DNA of 64,000 bases from Enterocloster aldenensis (GTDB lineage Bacteria; Bacillota; Clostridia; Lachnospirales; Lachnospiraceae). Of this stretch, positions 1-8,398 are shown piece after piece. The translations under genes were made by a program, and so were the position numbers. Position 1 is the stretch's first letter. Every line of letters starts with the position of its first letter. The notes below the pieces were generated by a model. The model had not been told where the DNA came from and did no database searches. It was given only the letters and a program-made list of their open reading frames with translations. The DNA is taken from positions 316,331-380,330 of the forward strand of contig NZ_QVEX01000003.1 of assembly GCF_003434055.1 (NCBI RefSeq), given 5' to 3'.

Positions 1-705
1 GATACGGAGCGGATGCCGGATGCCCTTAAGGAATTGTACGGGTTCCGGAATCTGGAGGACCATAAACTGTATTGGGACCAAACCGTGATGCAGATGGACT
101 TTCATTTTAATAAGGATGTGACCTACTCAGAACTGGACAGCGCCCGGTATTTTGTCTTGGATAAATTCGTGATGAACCATTGGAACCAGAATGCGCAGAC
201 ACCCTATGATTCCTGGCTGATGGAGTACGGATGGGGGAATGTGATCCCCCAGGTAAGGTGCAGGCTGTTTGTGGCGGACACCCTGATATTCCAGGACAAT
301 TATAAAGAGCGCAGGGTAGAGGGGTATTATGAAAACAGCGCCTGTTTTGTAAAGGCCAGGGAGGCTGGTTTTGAGGCAGAGGAGGAGCTTGCAGCCATGG
401 TATCAGGGAAGCTTGGACCGGCAATGGCCAAAGAAGGGAGCGTCAGCTTCCAGAACAGCCTGAGAGGCGACCGGCTCCTGGTCCTGGTGGACACGCCCCG
501 GGTGCTGGACGGATCCGTTGCAGACAGCATACAGGAGGGGATTGCGGATATGGCCCCGGTGAGGATTAAGGAGTACCCGTTGATTGTACTTACCATGGCA
601 TCAGACGGTTCGCCTTATTACACATCCGTATTCGTGAACAGGGAAAGGGAAAACGGCTGGACAGCCCTGGACTGGGTGAATGCCGTGACAGGGGAAGACA
701 GATGA
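1..705 (+). CDS. Unidentified protein upstream of luxE/luxC (5' end probably cut by window edge)
   Basis: The frame is open from base 1, so the gene may begin outside the window. An ATG at 13 with a weak GGAG just before it is the first visible start and would give 230 residues. I do not recognise the family. The visible part is soluble, rich in aromatic residues and mixed alpha/beta, with no membrane segment or signal peptide. It ends 13 bases before the LuxE-like gene, with the same strand and codon use, so it is probably the first visible gene of a luxE-luxC operon. It may be an accessory or substrate-supplying partner of the acyl reductase, but that rests only on position. Confidence 0.6.
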   Translation, partial: DTERMPDALKELYGFRNLEDHKLYWDQTVMQMDFHFNKDVTYSELDSARYFVLDKFVMNHWNQNAQTPYDSWLMEYGWGNVIPQVRCRLFVADTLIFQDNYKERRVEGYYENSACFVKAREAGFEAEEELAAMVSGKLGPAMAKEGSVSFQNSLRGDRLLVLVDTPRVLDGSVADSIQEGIADMAPVRIKEYPLIVLTMASDGSPYYTSVFVNRERENGWTALDWVNAVTGEDR

Positions 706-718
706 CAGGGGAAGACAG

Positions 719-1873
719 ATGATAGGTACGATACCATTGGAAGGATTCGGATACCGTGGCCGATTATTCAGCACACGGGACATGTATGATATTGATGGGA
801 CTGAAAAGCTGTTCGTGGCAGCGGTCCGTGAAAACTGCGGATACCATTACAGGAACTGTACGGAATACAGGAGGATTCTTGATCATGCAGGATTCAGCCC
901 GGAATCCATAGCCAGGATGGAGGATATTTCTGGGATTCCCTTTCTTCCCACCTTGTTTTTTAAACGCCATGCCATATTCTCCATGCCGGAAGATAAAATC
1001 AGGATGGAAGTCCTGTCCTCCGGCACATCCGGTATGTCCAGCCGCATCGGATATGATACAGGCGCCATGGCCTGCGGGGTATATATGGGACTGAAAGTGG
1101 CTGGAGCAAGCCGCCTTCTGTCTGCCAGGCCGGCCAATTACATTATTCTTGGATACCGGCCCAACAGGGATAACCGGACAGGTGTGACAAGAACCATGTT
1201 CCTGTCCACCTTTTTTGCGCCTGCCCTGAAGCGGACCTATGCCCTGGAGAGGAAAAACGGGCAATATTATCCGGATATGGATGGGATTATCCGGGAAATG
1301 ATAAGATGCAGCCGATCCTCCTTCCCGGTCAGGATAATGGGCTTTCCGTCCTATACCTGGTTCGCCCTGAAACAACTGGAGCAGAAGGGAATCAGCCTCT
1401 CCTTTCCCAAGGGTTCCCGGATTGTGCTGAGCGGAGGATGGAAACAGCATGGGTCAGAGAAAGTGGATAAAAAGGTACTCTACAGCCTTGCCGGAAAGGT
1501 GCTTGGGATTGGAGGGGAGGATATGATTGAATTCTTCAGTGCAGTGGAGCATCCGGTCCTTTATTGCACCTGCAGGAACCATCATTTCCATGTGCCGGTC
1601 TACAGCCGTGTAATCATACGCGATGTGGATACCCTAAAACCGCTGGGATACGGGGAACAAGGACTTGTAAACCTGGTGACGCCCATGATTAAAGCAACGC
1701 CTGTGCTCAGTGTGATGACAGACGATCTGGGAGTGCTTCATGAAGGGGCGGGATGCGGGTGCGGCATCACTTCCCCTTACCTGGAACTGAAAGGGAGGGC
1801 AGGAATCCGGGAAATCAAGACATGTGCGGCAGGGGCAGAGGAGTATCTGCGCGGACAGGAATGGATGTTTTAA
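719..1873 (+). CDS. luxE: LuxE-family acyl-protein synthetase
   Basis: LuxE-type enzymes use ATP to activate a fatty acid as an acyl-AMP, take it onto a cysteine and pass it to a LuxC reductase. The protein has 384 residues, the usual LuxE length. It shows the Ser/Thr/Gly-rich nucleotide loop SSGTSGMSS at about 100-108, the LuxE-typical VLSGGWK at about 236-242, TDDLG at 335-339 and GRAG near 359. Cysteines at about 346, 348 and 369 near the C-terminus could supply the acylated residue. The start has AGGGGA just upstream and follows the previous stop by 13 bases. luxC follows after 24 bases. No luciferase genes are nearby, so bioluminescence is not implied. Confidence 0.85.
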   Translation: MIGTIPLEGFGYRGRLFSTRDMYDIDGTEKLFVAAVRENCGYHYRNCTEYRRILDHAGFSPESIARMEDISGIPFLPTLFFKRHAIFSMPEDKIRMEVLSSGTSGMSSRIGYDTGAMACGVYMGLKVAGASRLLSARPANYIILGYRPNRDNRTGVTRTMFLSTFFAPALKRTYALERKNGQYYPDMDGIIREMIRCSRSSFPVRIMGFPSYTWFALKQLEQKGISLSFPKGSRIVLSGGWKQHGSEKVDKKVLYSLAGKVLGIGGEDMIEFFSAVEHPVLYCTCRNHHFHVPVYSRVIIRDVDTLKPLGYGEQGLVNLVTPMIKATPVLSVMTDDLGVLHEGAGCGCGITSPYLELKGRAGIREIKTCAAGAEEYLRGQEWMF

Positions 1874-1897
1874 GGAAGAGGAGGGGGAGAACCGGAT

Positions 1898-3145
1898 ATG
1901 ATTCTGGCAAATGGAAAATTATACGGTTCGGGCAGGCAGGGAGAGGTCCTTGCCCATATGGAGGAATGGATTAACCGGACCATGGAAGGGAAACGGCTGG
2001 AGGAGGATATGGTGATATCCGCCCTGGCCTGCCTGGGGCGGAAACTGGAACAGAAATATGGGTATCCGCAGATTGCAGGGATGCTGAGCCGTGAAGCCCT
2101 GGAAGGCAGGCTTATGCGGGAACTGGGGAATGTCCGGCCATATGGTTCCATGAAGCCGTCGGCACATGGCCGCATTTCCACCCGCGTCATGCCCCTTGGG
2201 ACCTTGCTCCACATCGGGGCAGGCAATGCGGATTTCCTTCCTGCTTACAGTGTGGCAGAGGGCCTTCTCACCTGTAATGTGAATATACTGAAGCTGCCGG
2301 GCGCGGACAACGAGGCATCCATGGAAATACTGCGCCTGCTCATTGGAATCCAGAAGGAACTGGCTGATTACATCTATGTTTTTGATACCCCGTCCAGGGA
2401 CAGGGACGCCCTAATGCAGCTGGCAGGGCTTGCAGATGGGATTGTGGTGTGGGGAGGCGATGGGGCGGTTGCCCAGGTAAGGAGCATGGCGCCTCCCGGA
2501 ATCCGGCTGGCTGAATGGGGCCATAAACTGGGATTTGCATATATTTCAGGATATACGGACAAGGAAGCGGAACTGGCTGCCCTGGCAGAGCACATGATGG
2601 CCACAAGACAGCTGTTATGCAGTTCATGTCAGACCGTATTCATTGATACGGAATCCTATGAGGAAATCCTGGAGTTTGGAAGGGGATTTTTGGCTTGCCT
2701 GGAGCGGGCCGCAGACAGTCATCCGGGCGGCAGTCCCTTTGTGACAGGCGCAATCAGTCTCAGCCGTTATAGTGATGGGCTGGAACGGATTGTTTACGGC
2801 GAGGGCGCAGGCGGGAACCGGATATTCCAGGGAAAAGGATGCAGTGTGACCATATGCAGTGATATGGAACTGGAGCTGTCCCCCATGTTCGGGAACTGTC
2901 TTATCAAGCGCCTGCCCAGGAACATGGCGTTCAGATGCCTGCGCCGCCATAAGGGACATCTGCAGACAGCCGGCCTTATATGCGCAGGGGAAAGCAGAAA
3001 GGAACTGGAGGCCCTTCTGTGTTCCTGCGGCGTGAGCCGGATTACCGGTGCCGGGAGTATGTCTGCCCTGTTTGAGGATGGCGCCCATGACGGGGAGTAT
3101 CCGCTGAGGCGTTATGTCAGGTTCGTGGATGTGGAGGAATCTTAG
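1898..3145 (+). CDS. luxC: LuxC-family acyl-CoA/acyl-protein reductase
   Basis: LuxC reduces an acyl-thioester to a fatty aldehyde with NADPH. The 415-residue protein has the family's aldehyde-dehydrogenase-like layout: GTLLHIGAGN near 101-110, WGGDGAVAQVR at 185-195, and TRQLLCSSCQ near 236-245, where Cys241 or Cys244 is the likely catalytic thiol. The start has GGAGGGGGAG upstream. It lies directly behind luxE, so the pair should make an aldehyde from a free acid for a purpose not visible here, such as a lipid, signal or natural-product precursor. The next gene begins about 100 bases downstream, after a repeat remnant. Confidence 0.85.
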   Translation: MILANGKLYGSGRQGEVLAHMEEWINRTMEGKRLEEDMVISALACLGRKLEQKYGYPQIAGMLSREALEGRLMRELGNVRPYGSMKPSAHGRISTRVMPLGTLLHIGAGNADFLPAYSVAEGLLTCNVNILKLPGADNEASMEILRLLIGIQKELADYIYVFDTPSRDRDALMQLAGLADGIVVWGGDGAVAQVRSMAPPGIRLAEWGHKLGFAYISGYTDKEAELAALAEHMMATRQLLCSSCQTVFIDTESYEEILEFGRGFLACLERAADSHPGGSPFVTGAISLSRYSDGLERIVYGEGAGGNRIFQGKGCSVTICSDMELELSPMFGNCLIKRLPRNMAFRCLRRHKGHLQTAGLICAGESRKELEALLCSCGVSRITGAGSMSALFEDGAHDGEYPLRRYVRFVDVEES

Positions 3146-3161
3146 AACTCCGTTTCCCAGG

Positions 3162-3195
3162 GTGTGTTTGAAAATTCATTCCCGCCCGCTGCACG
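3162..3195 (+). repeat. Left-end remnant of the 40-kb hairpin element
   Basis: About 34 bases match the left end of the element at 40041-40204 with three mismatches, including the run GTGTTTGAAAATTCATTCCC. The similarity stops at CTGCAC and there is no matching right end nearby. It lies between luxC and the lysozyme gene. It is either a decayed copy or a solo end. Confidence 0.6.
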
Positions 3196-3242
3196 GAAAC
3201 AGGCCTTATGTCCAGGATTGCCGCTGTGCACAGGAAAGGAGG

Positions 3243-4019
3243 ATGGATGTGAAGAAGTCATTTCGAATAGGGGCCAGGGCTGTCCTGGCAATTATCTGTA
3301 TCGGAACGGTCCTGACGGCATTATACGGTTATGGCGTGCTGCAGGGCTGGTTCCTGCTTAATAATCCTTCAAGGGAACAATATCCAATCCGCGGAGTGGA
3401 CGTGTCCCATTACCAGGGGGACATTGACTGGGAAGTCTTAAGCAGACAGGATATCCGGTTCGCATATATCAAGGCCACGGAGGGAAGCAGCCACACGGAT
3501 GAGCGGTTCCAGGAAAACTGGGACCATGCAGCGGACACGGAACTGAAGGTGGGGGCCTATCATTTCTTCAGCTTCGACAGTCCGGCAGAGACACAGGCAG
3601 GGCATTTCATTGAGACCGTACAGGCCTTTGACGGAATGCTGCCTCCGGTTGTGGATTTTGAATTTTACGGTGACAAACAAGCCAGCCCTCCCCCGGTGGA
3701 ACCCACGGTGCAGCAGCTGTGGGCCATGTTAGGGAAACTGGAACAGCACTACGGGATGACTCCCGTCCTCTATGCCACAGAGGAAACCTACCGCATGTAT
3801 CTGGAGGGCCGTTTTGACGAATATCCCCTTTGGATACGCAATGTGACGGGACGTCCGGACACGGACAGGGACTGGCTGTTCTGGCAGTACAGCAACCGCG
3901 GGCGGTTGGACGGATATACAGGGGACGAGCGGTTTATTGACCTGAACGTGTTTGCAGGAGACGAGGCGCGGTGGGCCGGTTTTACAGAGGCGGGCAGACA
4001 GCAGGCGGGCGGACGGTAG
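3243..4019 (+). CDS. GH25 lysozyme-like muramidase, membrane-anchored
   Basis: GH25 enzymes cleave the beta-1,4 bond after N-acetylmuramic acid in peptidoglycan. A single hydrophobic segment at about 12-37 acts as signal anchor. The GH25 fold follows: GVDVSHYQG with Asp53, KATEGS near 77, the catalytic DFEFYG with Asp138 and Glu140, and WLFWQYS near the C-terminus. The frame stays open to 3114, inside luxC, but AAAGGAGG at 3235-3242 points to ATG 3243, or to GTG 3249 at ideal spacing. Translation of the upstream part would run through the repeat remnant. The last codons and the bases after the stop are built of a degenerate GC-rich repeat. Export to the cell surface is inferred. Confidence 0.88.
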   Translation: MDVKKSFRIGARAVLAIICIGTVLTALYGYGVLQGWFLLNNPSREQYPIRGVDVSHYQGDIDWEVLSRQDIRFAYIKATEGSSHTDERFQENWDHAADTELKVGAYHFFSFDSPAETQAGHFIETVQAFDGMLPPVVDFEFYGDKQASPPPVEPTVQQLWAMLGKLEQHYGMTPVLYATEETYRMYLEGRFDEYPLWIRNVTGRPDTDRDWLFWQYSNRGRLDGYTGDERFIDLNVFAGDEARWAGFTEAGRQQAGGR

Positions 4020-4076
4020 GCGGCCGGACAGCAGGCGGACGGTATACGAGCGGACGGCGGATGGGCAGACAGCAGG
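3994..4076 (+). repeat. Degenerate GC-rich tandem repeat at the lysozyme 3' end
   Basis: Three imperfect units share the cores CAGACAGCAGGCGG and GCGGACGG. They begin inside the last codons of the lysozyme gene, cross its stop codon (4017-4019) and continue about 57 bases beyond it. The units differ by small insertions, as expected of slippage. No RNA or protein role is evident. Confidence 0.6.
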
Positions 4077-4098
4077 TTGTCCGGACCTGGAAAATGAC

Positions 4099-4127
4099 TT
4101 GAGAAAAAACGGATGTTCTGGTATACT
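4099..4127 (+). promoter_or_regulatory. Probable sigma-A promoter of recU
   Basis: TTGAGA at 4099-4104 and TATACT at 4122-4127 are separated by 17 bases. They lie about 57 bases before the recU start, and nothing else in the gap competes. Confidence 0.6.
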
Positions 4128-4183
4128 GGTGGAACACAGGAAAAACGGTTTTTCCGGAATGTTGTTGAAAGGAATGTATCTGT

Positions 4184-4717
4184 ATGGGAACCTGGAACAC
4201 AAGAGGCCTGAGGGGGTCGACCCTGGAGGATTTAATCAACCATACCAATGAAAGCTACCGGGACAAGCATCTGGCGCTGATCCAGAAGATTCCCACGCCC
4301 ATCACGCCCATTGAGATAGACAAGGCAAGCAGGCACATAACACTGGCCTATTTTGACCAGAAAAGTACGGTGGATTACATAGGGACCGTGCAGGGAATAC
4401 CGGTATGCTTTGATGCGAAGGAATGCGCGGTGAAAACATTCCCGCTCCAGAACATCCACCCCCATCAGATCCAGTTCATGAAGGAGTTTGAGGAGCAGGG
4501 CGGGATTGCGTTCATCATCCTGTACTTTACAAGCCTTAACGAGATGTACTATATGCCCTTTGAGCATATATATACCTTTTGGAAACGGATGGAGGACGGC
4601 GGACGCAAAAGCTTTACATACGGCGAAGTGGATAAGGCGTGGAGGATACGCTCCTTCCGGGATATGCTGGTGCATTATCTGGAGGAGATACAGAAAGACC
4701 TGGACAGAAGGCCGTGA
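4184..4717 (+). CDS. recU: Holliday junction resolvase RecU
   Basis: RecU cuts four-way junctions symmetrically during recombination and chromosome segregation in Firmicutes. The 177-residue length fits. Visible family features are RGSTLEDLINHTNE at about 10-23, the STVDYIG strand with Asp64, the CFDAKE strand with Asp77 and Lys79 (nuclease D-x-K core), FPLQNIHPHQ near 86-95 and EQGGIAFIILYF near 104-115. The usual pbp1 partner is not adjacent. The gene has its own promoter at 4099-4127 and an intrinsic terminator overlapping its 3' end. GAAAGGA sits about 13 bases before the ATG, a rather long spacing. Confidence 0.92.
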   Translation: MGTWNTRGLRGSTLEDLINHTNESYRDKHLALIQKIPTPITPIEIDKASRHITLAYFDQKSTVDYIGTVQGIPVCFDAKECAVKTFPLQNIHPHQIQFMKEFEEQGGIAFIILYFTSLNEMYYMPFEHIYTFWKRMEDGGRKSFTYGEVDKAWRIRSFRDMLVHYLEEIQKDLDRRP

Positions 4718-4750
4718 CGGACAACAGGACCTTCCTGCCAGGTCTTTTTA
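4694..4750 (+). terminator. Intrinsic terminator of recU
   Basis: AAAGACCTGG at 4694-4703 pairs perfectly with CCAGGTCTTT at 4738-4747, followed by TTTA. A weaker inner pairing, CAGAAGG with CCTTCCTG, extends the stem. The left arm lies in the last codons of recU. Confidence 0.75.
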
Positions 4751-4964
4751 GTAAGGGAACCCCTGTTTTTCAGATGAAATCTTGTAACTGCTGTCAAAGG
4801 TACCCTTTTCCCTGCCATCTCATGATTGACCTTAAATGTAAATAAAAGTATAATACCATATAGTGTTAATTGCCCGTTTGCTTTTGATGAAGGATGATGA
4901 AGACGGGCACGGGAATGCAGGGATGGGCATGATGGCCTTTTAGGGGAGACAGCAGGATTTCTGA

Positions 4965-4993
4965 TTGACAATCCGTCTGATATCCCCTATAAT
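4965..4993 (+). promoter_or_regulatory. Consensus sigma-A promoter of the his operon
   Basis: A perfect TTGACA (4965-4970) and a perfect TATAAT (4988-4993) are separated by exactly 17 bases. The predicted transcript starts near 5000, giving a leader of about 120 bases before hisZ. The rest of 4751-4964 shows no coding signal or T-box. Confidence 0.85.
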
Positions 4994-5002
4994 AATACAA
5001 TC

Positions 5003-5070
5003 ACGTTATCGAATTATCACTTTACCACAGGAAAGCAAAAGAGGGGATAAAGGTAAAATGAGATAACGGA
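5003..5070 (+). promoter_or_regulatory. Long stem in the hisZ leader
   Basis: CGTTATC (5003-5009) and, after six bases, TCACTTTACC pair with GGTAAAATGA and GATAACG near 5052-5068. This makes a 17-bp stem with one mismatch, a 6-base bulge and a loop of about 25 bases. It begins within a few bases of the predicted transcript start. There is no T-box core sequence and no U-run terminator after it, so the mechanism is open: an RNA structure, or an operator palindrome. Confidence 0.5.
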
Positions 5071-5122
5071 AGCTGCAGATACAATGATTTAAGCCAAAGA
5101 ATATGATAAAAGAGGATGGGAC

Positions 5123-6391
5123 ATGATGGCAGGAAAGAACCGTTTAATCCACACCCCGGAAGGCGTGAGGGACAGTTACAATGCGGAGTGCAGAAAGAAA
5201 CTGGCGGTGCAGGATAAGATATTGAACACCTTATACCTGTATGGCTATGAGCATATACAGACGCCCAGCTTTGAATATTTCGACATATTCAGTAAGGACA
5301 GGGGAAGCGTGTCGGACCGGGAGATGTTCAAGTTCTTTGACCGGGATAATAATACCCTGGTGCTCCGCCCGGATATGACGCCCGCCGTGGCAAGGTGTGT
5401 TGCCAAATATTTCATGGATGACGACATGCCGCTGCGCCTCTGCTACCTGGAGCGCACATTTAAAAACAACAGCAGTTACCAGGGAAGGCTTAAAGAAAGG
5501 GCCGAGATGGGGGCAGAGCTTATCGGGGATGATTCTGCGGACGGGGATGCCGAGATGATTGCCATGGTCATTGACAGCCTGAAGGCCGCGGGCCTTAAGG
5601 AATTCCAGGTGGAACTGGGACAGGTGGCATTTTACCGCAGTCTTTTGGAAGAAGCGGGTTTTTGCGGGGAAGTGGAAGAGGAGCTGAACCAGCTGGTGGA
5701 GAACAAGAATGATTTTGGCGTGGCTGAACTGCTTAAGGGCCAGGACATAGATGAGGGTCTGAAGCAGGCATTCCTAAAACTGCCGGAGCTGTTTGGCTCA
5801 CTGGAACAGATTGCCCAGGCAAGGAAACTTACATCCGCCCCACGGGCCCTGGCTGCCATTGAACGGCTGGAACAGGTCCACGCCATCCTTAAAAGCTACG
5901 GCCTGGCTGACTATGTGTCCTTTGATCTGGGAATGCTCAGCAAGTATCATTATTATACGGGAATCATTTTCAAGGCATATACATATGGCACAGGGGATTA
6001 TATTGTCACCGGAGGCCGGTATGATAAGCTTCTGGTGCAGTTTGGCAAGGATACGCCTGCCGTGGGGTTTGCCATTGTGGTGGACCAGGTCATGGCAGCC
6101 CTGTCAAGGCAGCAGATCGATACGCCTGTGACCCTGGTGAACACGGTCATCCTATACGAAGCCACGGCCAGGGACAACGCCATCCGTCTGGGTCGTTATT
6201 TTAAGGAAAGGGGGCTGGCTGTCCAGTCCATGAAGCGGAGGCAGGACAAGAGCCTTGAGGATTACAGAGCCATGACGCTGGGGCGCCATATGAGGAACCT
6301 TCTGTATCTGAAGGATGACGGCCGGGTGGTCACTGCCATGGATATGGTGAACGGCAGCGCGGATGAGATTCCCATTGAGGCGTATGAGTAA
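5123..6391 (+). CDS. hisZ: ATP phosphoribosyltransferase regulatory subunit HisZ
   Basis: HisZ is a class II aminoacyl-tRNA-synthetase-like protein without ligase activity. It is required by short HisG for the first step of histidine synthesis and its feedback control. The 422-residue sequence opens with HTPEGVRDSYNAE, carries LVLRPDMTPAVAR (motif 2 region) near 85-97 and SYQGRLKERAEMGAELIG near 122-139, and ends with a histidyl-binding-like segment containing YYTGIIFKAY and GGRYDKL. GAGGATGGGAC precedes the ATG, and a second in-frame ATG follows immediately. It is first in an operon, with hisG 30 bases downstream. Confidence 0.93.
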   Translation: MMAGKNRLIHTPEGVRDSYNAECRKKLAVQDKILNTLYLYGYEHIQTPSFEYFDIFSKDRGSVSDREMFKFFDRDNNTLVLRPDMTPAVARCVAKYFMDDDMPLRLCYLERTFKNNSSYQGRLKERAEMGAELIGDDSADGDAEMIAMVIDSLKAAGLKEFQVELGQVAFYRSLLEEAGFCGEVEEELNQLVENKNDFGVAELLKGQDIDEGLKQAFLKLPELFGSLEQIAQARKLTSAPRALAAIERLEQVHAILKSYGLADYVSFDLGMLSKYHYYTGIIFKAYTYGTGDYIVTGGRYDKLLVQFGKDTPAVGFAIVVDQVMAALSRQQIDTPVTLVNTVILYEATARDNAIRLGRYFKERGLAVQSMKRRQDKSLEDYRAMTLGRHMRNLLYLKDDGRVVTAMDMVNGSADEIPIEAYE

Positions 6392-6421
6392 GAAGTAAAT
6401 AATCGGAGGGCTTGAAGGCAG

Positions 6422-7069
6422 ATGAGATATTTAACAATAGCGCTGGCAAAGGGCAGGCTGGCCAAAAAGGCCATGGAACTGTTTGAGGCAATCGGCATTT
6501 CCTGTGACGAGATGAAGGATAAGGATTCCAGGAAGCTGATATTTGTAAATGAAGAATTGGGCATCCGTTTCTTCCTGGCCAAGGCCAATGATGTGCCCAC
6601 TTATGTGGAATATGGGGCAGCGGATATTGGAATTGTTGGCAAGGACACCATCCTGGAGGAGGGCCGCAAACTCTATGAGGTCATGGACCTGGGAATGGGC
6701 AGATGCAGGATGTGCGTGTGTGGCCCGGAATCGGCAAAGGAGAGCTTAAGGCATCACGAGCTGATACGCGTGGCTACCAAGTACCCTAATATTGCAAAGG
6801 ACTATTTTTACAACCAGAAGTATCAGACCGTGGAGATTATCAAGCTGAACGGATCCATTGAACTGGCGCCCATTGTAGGGCTTTCAGAGGTGATTGTGGA
6901 TATCGTGGAGACCGGATCCACCCTAAGGGAGAACGGCCTGGCCGTGCTGGAGGAGGTATGCAGCCTGTCTGCCCGCATGGTGGTGAACCAGGTGAGCATG
7001 AAGACGGAGAACGGGCGCATCACAAAGATAATCAAGGATTTCCAGGCGCTGCTTAAGGAGGATAAATAA
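6422..7069 (+). CDS. hisG: ATP phosphoribosyltransferase, short form
   Basis: This enzyme condenses ATP with PRPP to phosphoribosyl-ATP, the committed step of histidine synthesis. At 215 residues it is the short form, which lacks the C-terminal regulatory ACT-like domain and needs HisZ. Family features are [14 protein letters not shown] at the N-terminus, [12 protein letters not shown] near 62-73, RVATKYP near 118 and [15 protein letters not shown] near 159-173, the PRPP loop. GGAGGGCTTGAAGGCAG precedes the start. It runs directly into hisD without a gap. Confidence 0.95.
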   Translation: MRYLTIALAKGRLAKKAMELFEAIGISCDEMKDKDSRKLIFVNEELGIRFFLAKANDVPTYVEYGAADIGIVGKDTILEEGRKLYEVMDLGMGRCRMCVCGPESAKESLRHHELIRVATKYPNIAKDYFYNQKYQTVEIIKLNGSIELAPIVGLSEVIVDIVETGSTLRENGLAVLEEVCSLSARMVVNQVSMKTENGRITKIIKDFQALLKEDK

Positions 7070-8368
7070 ATGAGGATCATAACATTAGACGATACATCCA
7101 TGAAGGATATCCTGGCTGACATGCTCAGACGCGACCCAAACAATTATGACAGCTATACAAAGACCGTGGAAGCAATTGTGGAAAATGTAAAGAACCGCAG
7201 GGATGAGGCTGTGTTTGAGTATACAAAGGAATTTGACCAGGCAGACCTTGATGCTTCCAACATCCGGGTGACCCGGGAAGAGATTGACCAGGCCATGGCC
7301 CAGGTGGATGAGGGCCTGCTTGGCGTCATGAAAAAGTCCATGGACAATATCCGCCGTTATCATGAAAAGCAGAAAAGGAACAGCTGGTTTGACGCGCAGC
7401 CTGACGGCACCATACTGGGCCAGAAGGTTACGGCCTTGGAGAGCGTTGGCGTTTATGTGCCGGGGGGCAAGGCAGCGTACCCTTCCTCTGTGCTGATGAA
7501 TATCGTTCCGGCTGAGGTTGCAGGGGTAAAGAGGATTGTCATGGTGACCCCGCCCGGTAAAGACGGGAAGGTGAATCCTGTTACCCTGACAGCCGCCCAT
7601 CTGGCAGGCGCCACCGAGGTGTATAAGGTAGGCGGTGCCCAGGCCGTGGCCGCCCTTGCCTTTGGAACCCAGTCCATCCCCAGGGTCAATAAGATTGTGG
7701 GCCCAGGCAATATCTTTGTTGCCCTTGCCAAGAAGGCGGTGTACGGCCATGTCAGCATTGACAGCATTGCAGGTCCCAGTGAGATCCTGGTGATTGCGGA
7801 TGACAGTGCGAACCCGCGTTTTGTGGCCGCCGACCTTTTAAGCCAGGCCGAGCATGATGAGCTGGCAAGCGCCATATTGGTGACCACCAGCATGGAACTG
7901 GCTAAGAAGGTATCGGATGAAGTGGACGGCTTCCTGAACATATTATCCAGAAGCCATATCATTGCCAGGTCCCTTGATAATTACGGATACATCCTGGTTA
8001 CGGATACCATGGAAAAGGCGGTGGAGACAGCCAACAACATTGCGCCAGAGCATCTTGAGATTGTCACCGCCAATCCCTTTGAGGTCATGACAAAGATTCA
8101 GAACGCAGGAGCTATCTTTATCGGGGAATACAGCAGCGAACCACTGGGGGATTACTTTGCAGGACCAAACCACATCCTGCCCACCAACGGGACAGCCAAA
8201 TTCTTCTCCCCCCTTGGCGTGGATGACTTCATTAAGAAGTCCAGTATCATTTACTACTCCAGGGAAGCCCTTGAAAAGGCCCATAAGGACATTGAACTGT
8301 TTGCGGAGTCTGAGCATCTGACCGCACATGCCAATTCCATCCGGGTACGGTTCGAAATGGACACTTAA
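7070..8368 (+). CDS. hisD: Histidinol dehydrogenase
   Basis: HisD carries out the two NAD-dependent oxidations from histidinol to histidine. The 432-residue length is standard. Diagnostic stretches are VGVYVPGGKAAYPSSVLM near 126-143, KVGGAQAVAALAFGT near 185-199, KIVGPGNIFVALAK near 207-220, DSIAGPSEILVIAD near 231-244 and the Zn/base region QAEHDELASAIL near 259-270. The start codon follows the hisG stop directly, and AAGGAGG lies in the last hisG codons, so translation is coupled. Confidence 0.95.
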   Translation: MRIITLDDTSMKDILADMLRRDPNNYDSYTKTVEAIVENVKNRRDEAVFEYTKEFDQADLDASNIRVTREEIDQAMAQVDEGLLGVMKKSMDNIRRYHEKQKRNSWFDAQPDGTILGQKVTALESVGVYVPGGKAAYPSSVLMNIVPAEVAGVKRIVMVTPPGKDGKVNPVTLTAAHLAGATEVYKVGGAQAVAALAFGTQSIPRVNKIVGPGNIFVALAKKAVYGHVSIDSIAGPSEILVIADDSANPRFVAADLLSQAEHDELASAILVTTSMELAKKVSDEVDGFLNILSRSHIIARSLDNYGYILVTDTMEKAVETANNIAPEHLEIVTANPFEVMTKIQNAGAIFIGEYSSEPLGDYFAGPNHILPTNGTAKFFSPLGVDDFIKKSSIIYYSREALEKAHKDIELFAESEHLTAHANSIRVRFEMDT

Positions 8369-8398
8369 TGTAGGAAACTGCAATACTAGGAGGGACAT

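Noticed and set aside
764..1450. 228-codon open frame antisense to luxE
   Set aside because: The plus-strand protein has LuxE motifs along the whole region, while the minus reading is low-complexity.
3994..4076. CRISPR-like repeats
   Set aside because: The units are adjacent and imperfect, without unique spacers, and there are no cas genes.
4751..5122. T-box or his attenuator before hisZ
   Set aside because: No AGGGTGGNACCGCG-like core, no run of His codons and no terminator hairpin were found. Only the stem at 5003-5070 is supported.
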